A stretch of DNA of 64,000 bases from Psoroptes ovis (Eukaryota > Arthropoda > Arachnida > Sarcoptiformes > Psoroptidae). Location of the stretch: positions 372,001 to 436,000 of the forward strand of contig PQWQ01000028.1 of assembly GCA_002943765.1 (NCBI GenBank). Reading direction: 5' to 3'. Numbering within the stretch: position 1 is the stretch's first letter; every line of letters starts with the position of its first letter. Below the pieces are notes generated by a model. The model was not told where the DNA came from and made no database searches. It saw nothing but the letters and a program-made list of their open reading frames with translations. Position numbers and translations under genes: made by a program. This document shows, piece after piece, positions 38,740 through 53,034 of this stretch.

Positions 38740-41700
38740 GAAGCATTGAAAGAATTATTATTATTTAACCAGAAAAATGAAAGTAATTTGAATCATTCAA
38801 TTTGATTATATTTTACTTATTTTAAATAATTTTTTCATCTTCTACAACTTTTTGCACAAATGGTTACATGGAGCAATCGATTTGAATTTTTGAAAATTTC
38901 GAAGCTTTGAATTTCTGAGTTTTGAATTTTTCAAATACGAATCATTCCTTCATTTCCATATTATTCAATGTTCAACATCAATTTTGAGGTTTGACATTAA
39001 TTCATTCAGAGGTTGTTTTTGTTCAGTCAATTTTGTCGATCTCATCATCATTTCAAATTCATGAATGTACATAGAAGAATTTCATTTCATTCCTTGTTTG
39101 ATTCGAATCATCCATTTTTATTCAAAGTATTTATTTGTATATTTGTATTTTTTATTGTATTGTTGTCGGATAAAATATGCCTATGCAAACAAAAATATAA
39201 CAAATATATATTTGAATGAATATTTGTATTGGAGAATTTTGGATTGACAAATGACAAAAAATTGTAAATTTAATTACAATCAAATAATATTCAAATTTTG
39301 CAAGTTATGTTCGTACATTTGATGATGTCTATTATGTATTTTGTATCGTGTATGCAATTTATTCATTTTTATATTCATTTTCTATTTGGTACAATTTATT
39401 TGCATGTATTTAAATATTTGTCAATTTTACGATTTTGCTATTTATTTTATTATTGTCATTATTACTGTGAAATTGTTGAGTAAATTGAACAAGAATTAAT
39501 TGTTTCTATTTATTCGTTTATTTGTTATAAATATTATTTGGAAATTAACTGTAACAAACAAATGTTTTGGAAAATAATATCGATAATATCAACAATAATA
39601 ATCATAATAATCAACTACTATCCCATGCATAAACACTGAAGAGACCATTTATCTATTTGACTATCTATTCAGTAGTAGATAATCTTTAATTCAAACATTG
39701 TGAAAAACCAAAAATGTTTAACAATTATTTGAACTCTTGTTGTTTCTGAATACATACATTTGTGAAAATGTATGTGAAACAAAAAATGTTTATTATCAAA
39801 TAACATGAACATCAACTCTATTCACAAATCATTATTCGATTTAATTGCATTTCAATCAAAAAAAAAATCGATCGATGAGTTTAATTTCTATCTGAGTTAT
39901 CTCGAATCGATTAATGTTATCATTGAAGCACAAAAATAAATCAAAAAAAGAAAATTGTTTGATAATTTTCAATTGATATAATCACACTGATGATTACTGA
40001 ATGATGATGATTACAGATCAGATAGTTGGATAGATACAAAGAATAATGATTATTGAATTGATGAATGATTATTGATTTAAAATTCTTGTCATTCATTCAT
40101 TGATTGTTCATTGATTGAGGAACCATCAGCAGATAGACCAGAGCATAGTGTAGACTAGTTTGTTTCGATTCATTCAAAATTGATTTTGAGATTTCAATTT
40201 TCGAATTCAATTTCATTTTCCGATGAATTTGGTGAATAATAATGATAATGATTCAATGATGATGATGATAACAGTGATGATTACGATTGATTCGATGATT
40301 ACAATGACAGAAACATACAAAATTTTTGTCACAATTTGTCTCTCAATGGGATTCAAAAATTTTCGATTCAATTTCCACCGAAAATGTTTTTTTTTTCATC
40401 GTTTCATTTATTCTCCTGTGTGTGTTTTTTCACACTTGAATGTTGTTGAATACACGGAACAAATAAATAATCAAACACGGGTCTTGGGCTTTCGGGTTTT
40501 CGTTTGTTATTTGTTATTTGGGGTCTGTCATATATTTGTATTTTATTTATTTTTGAAAACGGTGACAAACACACACACACAAACACATCAATACATCTGT
40601 TCATTTATAAATATTGTCAACCAATTTTTTTTTTCAATAATTTCATTTTGTTGGTCGTTATTTTATATTTTCATTGTTCATTCATGGAGTTTCGCATTCA
40701 AAATAATAATAATAAAGTATGGGTACCGATCACAACATACTGATTTTGCAGGCGTGATACCAACACACACACTGGGTATATGCATACGCACACACACACA
40801 CACACACATTGTATTATTAAATCACATATTTTTTTGGGACCATTTTTTATGTTGGACCAAAATGTTAAAAAAAATAAAGAAATATTGATATAAGAAGAAT
40901 AAGAAATCTTCTTATAGTTTCAAAAAATTATCAAAAACTTTGATTTTGAAATATTTTCCCCAGTTTTCCCGAGATGTTTTATTCAATTTTATGGCATTTC
41001 GTTGTCGAAAATAAAATTGAAAATTGAATACAAATAATGATGATTTTCCAGCCTTGTCTCTCGCAAGCAAGGCTCTCAAACACCATTATCATCATCATCA
41101 TCTGAATCTAATCGCATAATTAGATTAATCTTCTTTGGCAAACTTTTTGTTTTCAAAATTTGACAAATCGGCTGACGGTTTGTGTCGAAGCATTGTGTGT
41201 CAAAGCACCGTGCCACCAATGATAGACCGAGCGACCCGAATACCAGTTAATAATGATGATGATAATAATAAAAGTGAAAATTTTGAAAATCTTTTTCATT
41301 TTTTTCCTGTGATTTTGATTCATTTTTCCATTGCTGTAATGCTATTGTCAAATACTGTAGAAATTTCAGGGAACATTGAGCAGTGACAATACACACACAA
41401 ACACATCGTCGTCGTCGTCATCGTCAAATTAATTGACATGACATGGCCTAACAAATGAGATGATGTACCATACGTAAATCAAAGCAGTGTATTAGAAAGT
41501 ATTAGAAAATGATGCATTATTATGAAGTATTAGAATGCAATGCTAGTATAAATGATCCAAAATGTTCATGTATGTTGAATAAATTATAATCACTAATATT
41601 TAATTGAAATGTTTCACTAAAAACAAAAATTGCTTGCTTGTTATTATTTCTATTTTCTATTTATTTAATAATAATAAATCCTTTACATACACTCAATTGA

Positions 41701-44020
41701 TCATCATCATCATCATCATCAACCAGCATTGAACATCATAATAATTTAGGATTGAATTCATTCATTCATTTATTCATTTGTTTACTGAATAAATTTTCAT
41801 TCATTTTGCTCCCAAAAAATATTTGATCTTTATGATGATGATCATTATTTATTATTATTATTATTTTTACTTAAAATAATTCTGAATCACAGAATTAATA
41901 TTAAACAATTTTTTTGATAATGATTCAATTAGTAATACAAACAAAACCTAAAATTCTGAAAGGATTGAAGCTGCTTATCTACATGCATTTATGTGATGTG
42001 CGTGTGTATGCATTTGTGTATGTTTGTTTGGTTAAGTTGTTACAATTTATTTTCGATAAAACCTGTGAAACCAAATGTGTGTGGGTCGTAGGATTCTTGT
42101 TTGGCACTTGTCGTGCCAAGAATATGTAATAAATATTATTATTATTCGTAAATACAAAGATTTATCTTTTCCATGAATTGAGAATAAATTGAAAAATCTG
42201 TGATTTAAAATTATTATTATTTGATAAAATCCAATTGATTTCGTATAAACACACACAAACCCCAATAAATGAATCAAAATTAATCCTTTCAAATTAAATT
42301 TCATGGAATTTAGTCTTGCTTTTTTGGTTTCTGGTTTGATTTGTTTGATCAAATATTTTGATTTAAAACAAAAATATTTGTAAATATTGAAAAACCCTAA
42401 TAATATTCAAAACATCACTGAATTACACATTACCAAATGCAATACAAATCCTGTGTATGCAAGAGTGTGTGAATTTAAAATATCATTCAAATTGAATTTA
42501 TTAAATTCATTTTTATTATTTTCATCTAAAAATCACATGATGATGAACCCATATTGTATTTTATCCATAATTCACATGATGATGACATTTACACTAATAA
42601 TTCAAATCTATTCGACTACTACTATTGATTTATTTAATTCATTTTTTCGATGATAATTCATAAAATAATTTCCTTAAAAGCCATTAAATATTCATTCATC
42701 CATCGAATAATGATAGATAAAATGATGATGTATGATTGACAATCATGATTATTATTAATATTAATAATCATAATCAATGTGAAATGTATTGAAATTATTC
42801 AAATTATTTTTCATTTTACCATTATTTCATTATCAGCATGATATTCAGAATAAACATTCATTTTTTTCGATAATTTTTGACAATTTAAACAATGAAAAAA
42901 ATTAATATCATCTTCATATTATGAATTTCTATTCATAATTTTTGACATTGAATCATCGAATTCCCATTGATAATTTCATTGATTAATGAATGAATTAATA
43001 TTATTTGAAATGAAATGAAATGAAATAAATAAAAATTAATGCAATAAATTGTTTGATTATTATTATTTGAACATTTTTATTGTATGTCGTTGTTCCACAT
43101 GATTGCTGTTTACATGTAGACAAAGTAGAATTATCTATTGATTAATGTTTCATTTGTTGTACTCGAAAACAATATTACAATCTATCTGAATCGTTGATTA
43201 CAATGATAATAATAATTCAAACACGCACATAATTTAAATTTTTCCAACGAATTTTTCGCGATTGCGAAATATAAACTTGAACAATTAAACGGAAATTCAT
43301 TGATTCATTTCCAAATTTAACCTTCAAAAACAATATTTCAAAAGAATTTCATAGAATTATTTTCATTGTCAAATATCGATAATTATAATCAACAATTGTC
43401 AAGTGCAAGGATATTGTTTTTTTTCTGGCCATGTTTAAGGTTATACCTGTACAAATGTTGAGAAATTTTTTGATTATTATTTATAATCATCATCATCTAC
43501 TCTACGATGTTGTCGTCTTTCATGATTGATTTTTCTATTCGATTATTCTCTCACACCGATTGAATGATAACGATAAGATAATGGGCCTCACCAACATTAT
43601 TTCGATTATCACGCAATTTGAAATATGTCATTTGATTTTCATTGTTTTTCAAATATTTCGTTTTTCATCATTGACAATGACATTGAATTGTAATAATTGT
43701 ATGAATTATCTTCAATTATCATTATCTTCAGGGTTATTTTGGGCAAGATTTCACTTTTTGAACCAAAAAATCAATTAAAATAAAACAATAGAATTCCAAT
43801 TAAGAATAATTTACGCTTTTGAAATAATTTTTTCGAAAAATGAAAATGAAAGTATTTATTCAATTCAAAATGAAAAAATATCAATGCAATAATCCTTAAT
43901 GCAATATAAAAATGAGATGAGCAAAAAAGTAGTTTTTGTATCTGAAATTATTAAGAAAAATTTCGATTTAATAAATTTTAAAATAAATTAGAAAGGATAT
44001 AATCATACAAATTAATTATG
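38740..44020. other. gene-poor spacer
   Basis: Mostly AT-rich repeats. A 221-codon ATG frame at 40223-40888 is the longest in the region but is T-rich and includes a CA-repeat stretch; it is treated as spurious. A GC-richer island lies at 41040-41260 with a 7-bp stem (AGCCTTG 41050-41056, CAAGGCT 41068-41074). Confidence 0.5.
43967..43972 (-). terminator. candidate variant poly(A) signal of SNRPD2
   Basis: ATTAAA on the minus strand, 58 nt after the stop codon. A canonical AATAAA lies further out at 43860-43855. Confidence 0.4.
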
Positions 44021-44030
44021 ATGACAATAA

Positions 44031-44393
44031 TCAGCGTTTAGAATCAGTGGCCAATGGATTCTTCAACACCAATATAACACTATCACCGCGTAGAAACATT
44101 TTCGATATGAAACGATCTTTGCTGACCGGTTTGGCTTTCTTTTTTCCTTTACCACTTTTCGGTACTTCTGTCCACATTTCTTTTACACTTTCCAACACCA
44201 TATTACAATGACGATCAAATGCTTTTACACGTCCTAATAATTTACGATTATTACGACAATTTATCAATACTTGTGTATTATTTTTGACTGATTGTGTTAA
44301 TACCGATAATGGACCAGTGTTGAATTCTTCTTCTTCAAGTTTTTGTAACTCTTCTTGTGACATTTCACTTTTAGGCTTTTGTGGGGCTGCCAT
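44031..44393 (-). CDS. SNRPD2: small nuclear ribonucleoprotein Sm D2
   Basis: Single-exon gene of 120 residues; the family is about 118 long. SmD2 is one of the seven Sm proteins that form the ring on U1, U2, U4 and U5 snRNAs, assembled in the cytoplasm and needed for splicing in the nucleus. After a variable start (MAAPQKPKSEMSQEELQ) the sequence is nearly that of animal SmD2: EEEEFNTGPLSVL, then Sm1 around VLINCRNNRKLLGRVKAFDRHCNMVL, the basic loop KSGKGKKKAKP, and Sm2 FLRGDSVILVLKNP. The CRNN and RGD signature residues that bind the uridines are present. The ATG at 44393 is preferred to the in-frame TTG two codons upstream. It is expected to be constitutively expressed; no TATA box is seen, and a GC-richer block lies 170-200 bp upstream. 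Confidence 0.97.
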   Translation of the reverse strand: MAAPQKPKSEMSQEELQKLEEEEFNTGPLSVLTQSVKNNTQVLINCRNNRKLLGRVKAFDRHCNMVLESVKEMWTEVPKSGKGKKKAKPVSKDRFISKMFLRGDSVILVLKNPLATDSKR

Positions 44394-44399
44394 TTTCAA

Positions 44400-47300
44400 A
44401 ATTGATTGACTTATCTGTTATCAAAATTATCTATTTAAGATTAAAATGATGAAATTATCAGAAATTAAACCGAACACAATCAAATGTCAGTTATGATTGA
44501 AATAAATTCAAAAAACAACGTGTTTTGTTTACAAACAAACAAATAAATGACGAGAAAAAACAACATGGCTCATTTATGGGCGGGATTTAAATTTGAATTT
44601 TTTAAAAAAACCCTGACAAACTAACGTCATCTTTAGTCTAAAATTCCAACAAAAATTTTAAATTTTATCCTTACAATTCAATAGATGGCCATAGTGTAAG
44701 TGTGAGAGAAGTTGAATTTCGAATTTTAAAAATCTTGAAAGGTTTCATGTTAATCAGAAAGAAAAAGATAGATGGCGAGAGATGCCTCAAAAATCTTCAA
44801 ACCATTGAAGAGTGTTCAATTTAATTGAACGGGTGTCGGCCTCTATCGGCGATTTTCTTTACTAAAACGCCCAACTAATGACAATGTACCGAAATTTTGA
44901 AATGGCAAATGATTATGATGATGATTAAGGTTTATAATCAGTAATATTAGTTGAAAACTATATTTGTCATTTTTGTATTGTGTGTATTGAAGATTTCAAA
45001 GCAATTTTATTATTAGTTTTTGACCGAAAATAACCAGTGCAAAATAATGAGCCAATAAAAAAGAGTGACGCTTGCCTATACTTGAAGTAAATGATCCACA
45101 TTCAATGATTCAATGATATTATGATTTTGTTGATCTCCAATTTGAACAAACGAATCAATGAACAAACAAAAAATGTCCACGCATGGTGAAACATGTAAAT
45201 TATCATTTGGACGAAACAAAATTCATTGATCAAGAAGAATAAGAGGTTAAAATTAGCATATATGTAAGTTTATGTGATATATTTTCCTTGTTTATCTTTG
45301 ATCATTACTGATTATCATTATTATTTCAATATTGGACATATTTATTCATTCATTCATTCATTGATCCATTCATTCATATATTCATGGATTCATTTAATCA
45401 TTGATCCATTCGTTCATTCATTAATTTATATTTCATCTTTACAAAAAAAAACTGTTCATTTGTTTGTTCTTGTTGTTGTTTCACGTTGATGATTGTCATA
45501 TTCGTTCATTCGTTGTGTTTTCAAATATGAATTTTACATTTTGTTAATTAGTGACAAGTCAATGATACAAAATTCCATATAAATATGACATTTCTCAATA
45601 ACCTAAGAGCTTCAATCAGGTCATTTCGAGCATTTTTTTTATTATATTTTTTGATTAGTGTGTGTGTGTGTGTATCCACTTCAATACACAAATAAATGTC
45701 CTCTCTGAATAAGCTCAAGTAGTGTTGATCATCATTATGTTTGTATATGAGATCGTTAATTATTCTCATATCATTTGAAAGATTTTAATTTGAAAATAAT
45801 GATCTTAGAATGTAGAAATATAAAATTCAATTCCAACCCATTGTTTTTTTATATATTTGAATTGTTAAATGGACATTCATTCATTCAGTATTGTTATCAT
45901 TATTATGCAATAATTCAACGATTTTATATAGAAATTTTTATATTTGATAATTATATCCAAGCATTTCAAAGTGTATTTTCTTGAAAAAAATTTTATTTTC
46001 TTTTTGGGCAGGTTATACACATTTTTCAAATTTTTACCTTTGTTTTATTCATTTATTCATTAATTTATGAATAATAATGTTGTCGGTTGAATGAATGAAT
46101 GAATGAAAATGTCCAATGTCCATGCCAGGTAAAGAGAGAGAAACAGGTGAATGTATTTGCAAGAGAGAGATAGAGCTCGAAAGAGATGAATGGGCGTCAT
46201 GAAACTGGCTGCCAATGTTCTATTTTTTTCTGCCTCGATCGATGGATATGTGATCCGTGTCCACCTCTAAAAATATCCTTTCGAAGAAAATGATTATTTA
46301 TGCTTGTTTTGAGCTTGTTTGATTGGAAGCCAATCAAATGGTGAATCCAATTATCATTGATTTGAAATATTTTTCGTTTTTTGGTTGACAAAAAATTTGT
46401 CATTTTGTCTCAATCAAAGTTTGAAACCTGATTACTTGATCAATATGTCACCAAGAAATGAATTGATTGGAAATTGATTGAATCGGTCAAATATCAATCA
46501 AAAGACTTTTGATTTGATTGAAAAAAATTCATAGAAATTGAATAATTGTTCGACAAAATCATTTGACAAAATTGTGGCTCCGATTGGTACATGATTGAAT
46601 TTTTTTTTTTTTTTTGAATCAAATTGATTTATTTGACAAGGAAATTTTTATTCGTTTGAAATCAATTCATTGAAAAAAATAAATTGAAAAGTAAATTCTC
46701 GGTACTTGGAAATGAATATAAGACATAATTATTATAAAATATAATAGAATTAAATGCCAGACACACAAATGTCGGTTATATGCGTGCAATACGTGATTCA
46801 TCACAAGACATTAATATACAGCTTTTTTTCTGTGTAATGTATTCATAATTATTGATGTTCATTTGTTCAGAAATAACATCAAAAACAACAACAAAAATCA
46901 TTCATAGATTCAAAGAAATATTGATTATTAATTTATAATTAAAACATAACATATTGATTACCCGATTGATTGTGTTGTTGTTGTGCATATTAATTGGTTA
47001 TTGAATACATCTGTTTTCTTCTCGAATTCAAATTAGAAAATCGAGTCAAATATGTTTGTGTTTGAATCAATATGGTTATTTATTTTGGGCGTCATGATTT
47101 ACATAATTAATTACTGATATTTTCATAATTGATTCAGATCTTGGTATAATTAGATGTTTTTTGATTTGAAAAACTGCAAAGGGATTTTATGGGCCATTTT
47201 CGTCCAGAAAAAAGCCCATAAAACCCCTCTTCGGTGAACAAATGTTCATTGAATCGCTCGGTTGTCACTGTTTAATTATTGTTTAATAATGCCAAGATTA

Positions 47301-48760
47301 TACTTGCATAATTGATTGTATAATTTGACTTGAAAAAAACAATTAAAATTGCATCCATAATTATTTATTATCAACATTTAATTAAAGATATTCATTCATT
47401 GTTTAATTGCAAATACAAATCATTCATAATTCATCATGTTTTCTATTGAGGCAATATACTGTGAAAATATATCGCTTCTAGAATTATTTGTTTTCTTCCA
47501 TAATTTCAGTGTTAAATTACTCCAAACTTAAAGCTGTAATCCTGTAAAGTTAATTTGTTTATTTATTTATTCGTGTAATTTCGAGTGAATTGTGGCCAAT
47601 TTTGATTGAACGATGATGATGATGATGGATTTGAAATGAATACTCACAAAAATCCATTAAAATTAAATTGAATCCAGTTCAGTTTAGTCAAATCAAGTCA
47701 AATGTTTGTTTTTTCTTCTTTAAATTTTGATATTCTTTGCTTTGTCCATTTATGGTGCGTGGGTTTTGATTTTTGACTTTTTATTTTTTTTTTTGGTGGT
47801 ATTTCAAATTCTTAAGACTCAGATTATTAATTTCATCAGGCTATCAAACATCACATCACACACACACACATATCAAACATCCATAGTGTCCATTTAATAT
47901 TCGGGCATTGAAAATGATTTTTGAAAATCCATTCTTGTTGTTGTAGCTTATGTAAATATATAACAAATGAATGAATAACTTGATGAATATCATCAAAATC
48001 TTCATTGAAAATGAATACAAAAGAATAATTTTTCCTTTATTTATTTCTCGAATAATAATAATTCACAGAAATAATTCATTTTCCATCTTCCTGTCACAAT
48101 TTACAAATGTGTATTAGTTTACTCGATTGTTTATTTTGCTTTTGCTTCATCTTCTTAATTCAAAGATTGATACTCTTTCAGTTCTTAAGCAAACAAAAAT
48201 GGACATATGAACCATGTATTCAATGATGATGATGATCATCATCATCGTTATTATTATTATTTAAATCGACAATTGAATGAATACGAGAAATAATGAAAGA
48301 AGAAAATTAATCTGGCCACCACTCTATGTGGTGATGATATGATAATAGTAATAATAATCAAAATCATATTCAAAAAGCGACCGCATGTGGTGGTCAATCG
48401 TCAACAATTCCTATTGTTGATCTCTATTATTCACTTGATACTCAATTCATTCATTCAAAGCCAATGGTTTTGAATGGCTTTTCATTTGAACATCATCATC
48501 ATCATTTTGTATGATTTCTTATGGGCAAAAGGAAAATTTGTAAATAAATAATTTTTCGGGCGTCGTTGGTTATTTCGTTTCTTTTCATTCATTTCATTTG
48601 ATATTTTCTTTTGTTTGTTGTCTATGTGGTTTGTGGTTTCAAAATAAACTTTGAATATTAATTCAAATATTAATGAAAATTGCCAAAAATCTTGGCCGGT
48701 AATGCACATCGAAGAATCAATTTTCAAAATTGCAACAAATTTGTTTAAAAAAAAAGAAAA
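44400..48760. other. spacer upstream of SNRPD2
   Basis: The first 500 bp are less AT-biased (TTTATGGGCGGG at 44573, TATCGGCG near 44844, and AGATGGC motifs) and are the likely SNRPD2 promoter region. Beyond that are AT-rich repeats, a GAGA-rich stretch at 46132-46185 and a hairpin at 47181-47227. No gene is supported. Confidence 0.5.
47181..47227. repeat. hairpin: 14-bp stem, 19-nt loop
   Basis: GGGATTTTATGGGC (47181-47194) pairs with GCCCATAAAACCCC (47214-47227) at 13 of 14 positions. It is GC-richer than its surroundings. There are no TA repeats outside and it is too short for a typical microRNA precursor. It could be a miniature element remnant or a structured RNA motif. Confidence 0.75.
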
Positions 48761-48767
48761 AAATTGA

Positions 48768-48992
48768 ATGAACACAAGTCCGGCAAATCGTTTTATTTTT
48801 CAAAAAATGAAAAAAAAACTTTGTTTCCATATTGTCGGACACCACCTTGATTCAAAGTTTTATTTTGAATTGAATGAAAGCATCGTAATCATCATTGATT
48901 TCGTTCATTCAAACGAACGAATTGCATCTGATGATAATCATATATTCAAATCACATTTATTTTCGCCTATTTTTTCCAAATTTCAAAATTAA
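48768..48992 (+). CDS. hypothetical 74-residue protein, weak candidate
   Basis: ATG frame with no recognised domain (MNTSPANRFIFQKMKKKLCF start, then HHLDSKFYFELNESIVIIIDF). Codon use is plausible, but the length is within what chance can give in AT-rich DNA. No poly(A) signal close by. Confidence 0.22.
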   Translation: MNTSPANRFIFQKMKKKLCFHIVGHHLDSKFYFELNESIVIIIDFVHSNERIASDDNHIFKSHLFSPIFSKFQN

Positions 48993-48999
48993 ATGTTTT

Positions 49000-51900
49000 G
49001 AATTTTTATTTGCTCAAAAACGGTTTATTTTTTGCCAGTTTTTTGGGAATCAAAAAATGAAAATGATTTGAAATAGTGACACATTCACTTGATGTGTGTG
49101 TGTGTGTGTTATGAAATATAATGATAGTGTACACTTGGTCATTGATCATGGACATGTTGTTGTTTGGATGCGGATGATGATGGTTTGATTTTATTCAAAT
49201 TTTGTTTATTTATTTTCTTGAATGATAATCGATTATGTTGGTGGTGGATGAATGGATGAATGGTTGGATAATCAAATAGAATGAAATTTAAATTGATTAG
49301 TGGACATATTCACACTCAAACACAGTCAGGCAGACATATGCAAATTCAATTCAATTTAATTCAAAAAAGATGAATTTGAATTTGAATAAAGATTATCTTC
49401 TTTTTTTTGCTTGAAACAATTTGTTATTAACCCATAAATATATTAAGAATATTTATTATTTAAATAAATATCAATGTGTTTACAACACCTTTGTTGAAAA
49501 TTTGAAAAAAATCGTAGGTGTATTTTGTTCATCATCATCTACTGGTGTGTATTGACGTGTGTGTTTGTTTGTGTATGACCTGTATGAATGTTTATAATGT
49601 TTATTTTTGAAAATGTCTTCCCAAAAGTGAATGGTGGTTATTTTAGGGCTAAGAAATTAAAAATAGATTCTCAAAAGAAATGAAATGAAATCACAAAAAA
49701 ATAATGATTTTGATTTTATTATTTCCAAGTAGAAATTTTTAAAAAATAAAAAACAAAAATTCCGATCAATGACCTATTACTCATACGCTAGCACACGATT
49801 CAAAAATTGTCACATTGTCTCGTAAGCTTTCTACAACTTGTTGTTGTCGCTGTTGTTGTTTTTCCAATTTGACAATTGTTGTTAACCCATATATCACAGT
49901 TTTTTTTGGCCCATCTAGCCATTTTCTCAAATGGCTCAAACATAATTTGTGACACATATGCATAACAGGCAAATGCACATTCAAAATGAAAAAATACATT
50001 GAAAATGAATCAAAATGAAAAAATCCCGAACGATCATTTCATGGTTCAATAGATTCATCAATACGTTTGTGTCTATGCTAAAATGTGTGCTTGTGTTTGT
50101 GTGTGAAACTTGAATAACTATTTCTCAGTGTGTTTATTAGCGTTTGATTTGATTTGATCTAATCTTTTTGATTTTATTGGTTTCAAAAACGAAAATCGGC
50201 TTTTCGAAAAAATTTCATGAGAAACAAAAAAAAAATGAAAATTTGAAATTTACAGTTAATCGTTCGTATTGGGACAATATTTGTAATAATTATTTGAATT
50301 TAATAATTTATAATCTTATTGTTATTATTATTATTTGATTTATAATTATAATATTTATAATAATAATTTACAATAATGATAATCATTCATTGACCTGTAC
50401 TGTGTGTGTGTGTGTGGTAATAATAATTACATTTCGTTTCATTTATGTGTTCCAAAAGGATCATTTCAATTATTCAAATCGATTTAATTGAATTTTTCTT
50501 ATGAATCATATTGCACGAATATCACCAATGATCTCAAAATGACACCAAAGTTTCCTAAAGTTTCAAGCTGTGTAATGGCGCCTTTGCATTCAATTAATTG
50601 TGCGTGTATTTGACTTGTCCATTTGTCTCCGTAACATGTTTCACTGGTGGTGATGGCTTGATGATGATCACATGTAGATCATTGATGTTTGTATGAATGA
50701 TAAATGAATCTATTCACCTTTGAATCATTTGGCCTTTGCGGAAGTTTACCTTTTTTTCTAGGTTGAAATAATTTGAAGAATAAGAGGATTTTAGTTCTTT
50801 GTTTTTTCTGTATATTCTTTGGCCAATGATTATTGTTTTAGTTCATTTTTCAAGACTTTTGGACATGTATCATCATCATCATCATCATGATCATTATTTT
50901 GTATTTATCATTATTTTATTCGAACATAGTAAAGCACTATGAATGAACCAATGAATGAATGATGGACTTACAGTTCACTTGCTTGGTGAGCTTCAAACAA
51001 TCATGCCATTGCATGACAGATAGAGATTTTCTTTCGTTTATTTATTTTTTCGAGTTTCCAATAATAAAATATATATTATTAAATGTTTGCTCGACCGAAT
51101 CACAATAAGTAACAAAACAAAACAAAAAAAAATTCGTCAAAAACTAAAAAATCTTACATAATAATGATAATCAATAAAGATGGACTATGAGCACACACAT
51201 ACATTCATATGAACAACACTTGAAACAACTATCATTAGTTTCGAAAATAAAATAAAGTTGACAAACAACAAATTTCATTATATTTCAAATGATTTTTTGG
51301 GTAATGTTTGAGTGTTGTATGTGTGCAGTTTTGTGTCATATTGTTGTTCCCTTTGTGAATTATCATTGCTTGGCTATCACATCATTGGACATGCAACAAT
51401 ATATAATAATGTTTATCCAACGAATTTTTGTATATAAATAGATCATTAAGAAATGAATGAGTGAATGAATGAATGATAATCATCGAAATTCAAATATATA
51501 CAACCATTTGGCTCCATATATTATTATTATTATCATCGAAATAATGATGATGATCTGAAAACAATGATCTCTTTTATTTATTTGTTCGTTTCGATATTTT
51601 AGTATTTAATTTTCATTCCATTCCATTCTCTCTCTTTGACTCCGATGGCGCCAATCATGAATAGTAATTCAACCCAAACAATGATGATGATGATGATAAT
51701 TTGAAAGCACAAAAAAAAGAAAAAATACGGAAATGGTCGCTGCGAATACGTATGGGCTATGAGCATTCATTATTTGTTTATTCATTTTTCACTTATTTTC
51801 GAAATGAACTTAATGTTTGTTTAACAAAGAAACTGAGAAAACAAAATTCCAAATCGATTTTCAAAGTTGATTTAATTTGAAAAATATTTTCAAATGATTA

Positions 51901-53030
51901 GTGACAATTTTCGTATGTTTATTTCCATGTTGTTAGTTTGATTATTGTTCGTATTTGTATTATTATTATTGTTGGCTGAGATATTTCTCCACTTCCATCT
52001 TCATTATTATCCATTCATCATCGTCCATTAGTTTTTTTTCCATTCATTAAATTGAAACATGATTATTATTGATATGACAAAATTTTATTGAGAGAAAATT
52101 TTGTTTAGGAAAAAATTATTAATTTACCTTCCATCTAACAAAATGGTTGAAAAATATCTTTGAAATTACACTGCACTGGTTGACAATTTATTGAAATCTA
52201 GGAGGTTTAATAGAAATACATGGGGAGCAATTGGCGTCGTTCACCTTTTGGTGATTTACTTGGACATTTTTTGTAGTTTTCAATCTAAGGGGTTTATCCA
52301 TGTGTTCACCTTTCCAATTAACAAATGGCCATTATTTTTGGCATGAAGTGGTGAATGGATATTCAAACATTGAAAGCAGGGTATACTATTGAAAGGTTAT
52401 GCACACTTAATATGCACAAGGTTTTGTTGATACAAATTTTTGTTAATTTCAAATTATTTTTGAATCCATTGGCTTAACGTCATTTATTTTCATTATTTTG
52501 TCATTTTTGCTTTACTCAAGAATTTCATTCGTAACAAACCTTTTCCAAAGTTGAAAAAAATTGAATAATAAAAATTATTTACGAAAATTCAATGATACAA
52601 AAATCATATCATATTTGCTGGAGAAAAAAAAATATTCAAAAATTTTCAAATTTCTTCTTTACAACATTATCTTTGTGATTACATCAAAACATCGTCGTCG
52701 TTGTTCGTTCTTCATCAGTTATCGTCATGGTTGAATCGATTCAAATTGATAATAACGATAATAATAATAATGATGATGATCGCCATTCTACATTGAATTT
52801 TTTTGTTCTTATTTCAAAGAAAACTTGATTCAACCAACCAACCATCCATCCATCCATAGATCCATTCATCCGGTCGAAATACATTGTCCATCATGATAAT
52901 ACAAATAATGATATGAATATTATCATTGAATAATAAATATATTTTTTGAATATCAATTATTTTCTTACCTAAGAAAAAATCAAGTTAATTATTTCTTAAA
53001 TTTGTCGTCGTGGTCGTTGCTTTGTTTTAT
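49000..53030. other. gene-poor spacer with one complex island
   Basis: AT-rich repeats, except 50505-50670, which is less biased and contains TTTGCAT followed by the palindrome CAATTAATTG, both typical of POU/homeodomain binding. The minus strand of this island is also open for about 55 codons without an ATG. Exon and enhancer are both possible. Confidence 0.4.
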
Positions 53031-53034
53031 TTCT

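Noticed and set aside
40223..40888. 221-codon ATG frame, the longest apart from Optix
   Set aside because: Made of T-rich and GT/CA-repeat DNA that avoids stops; hydrophobic, no conserved motif, no poly(A) signal or splice support.
52130..52440. Less biased stretch with short minus-strand frames
   Set aside because: Frames under 30 codons, no splice-site pair in phase; left as spacer.
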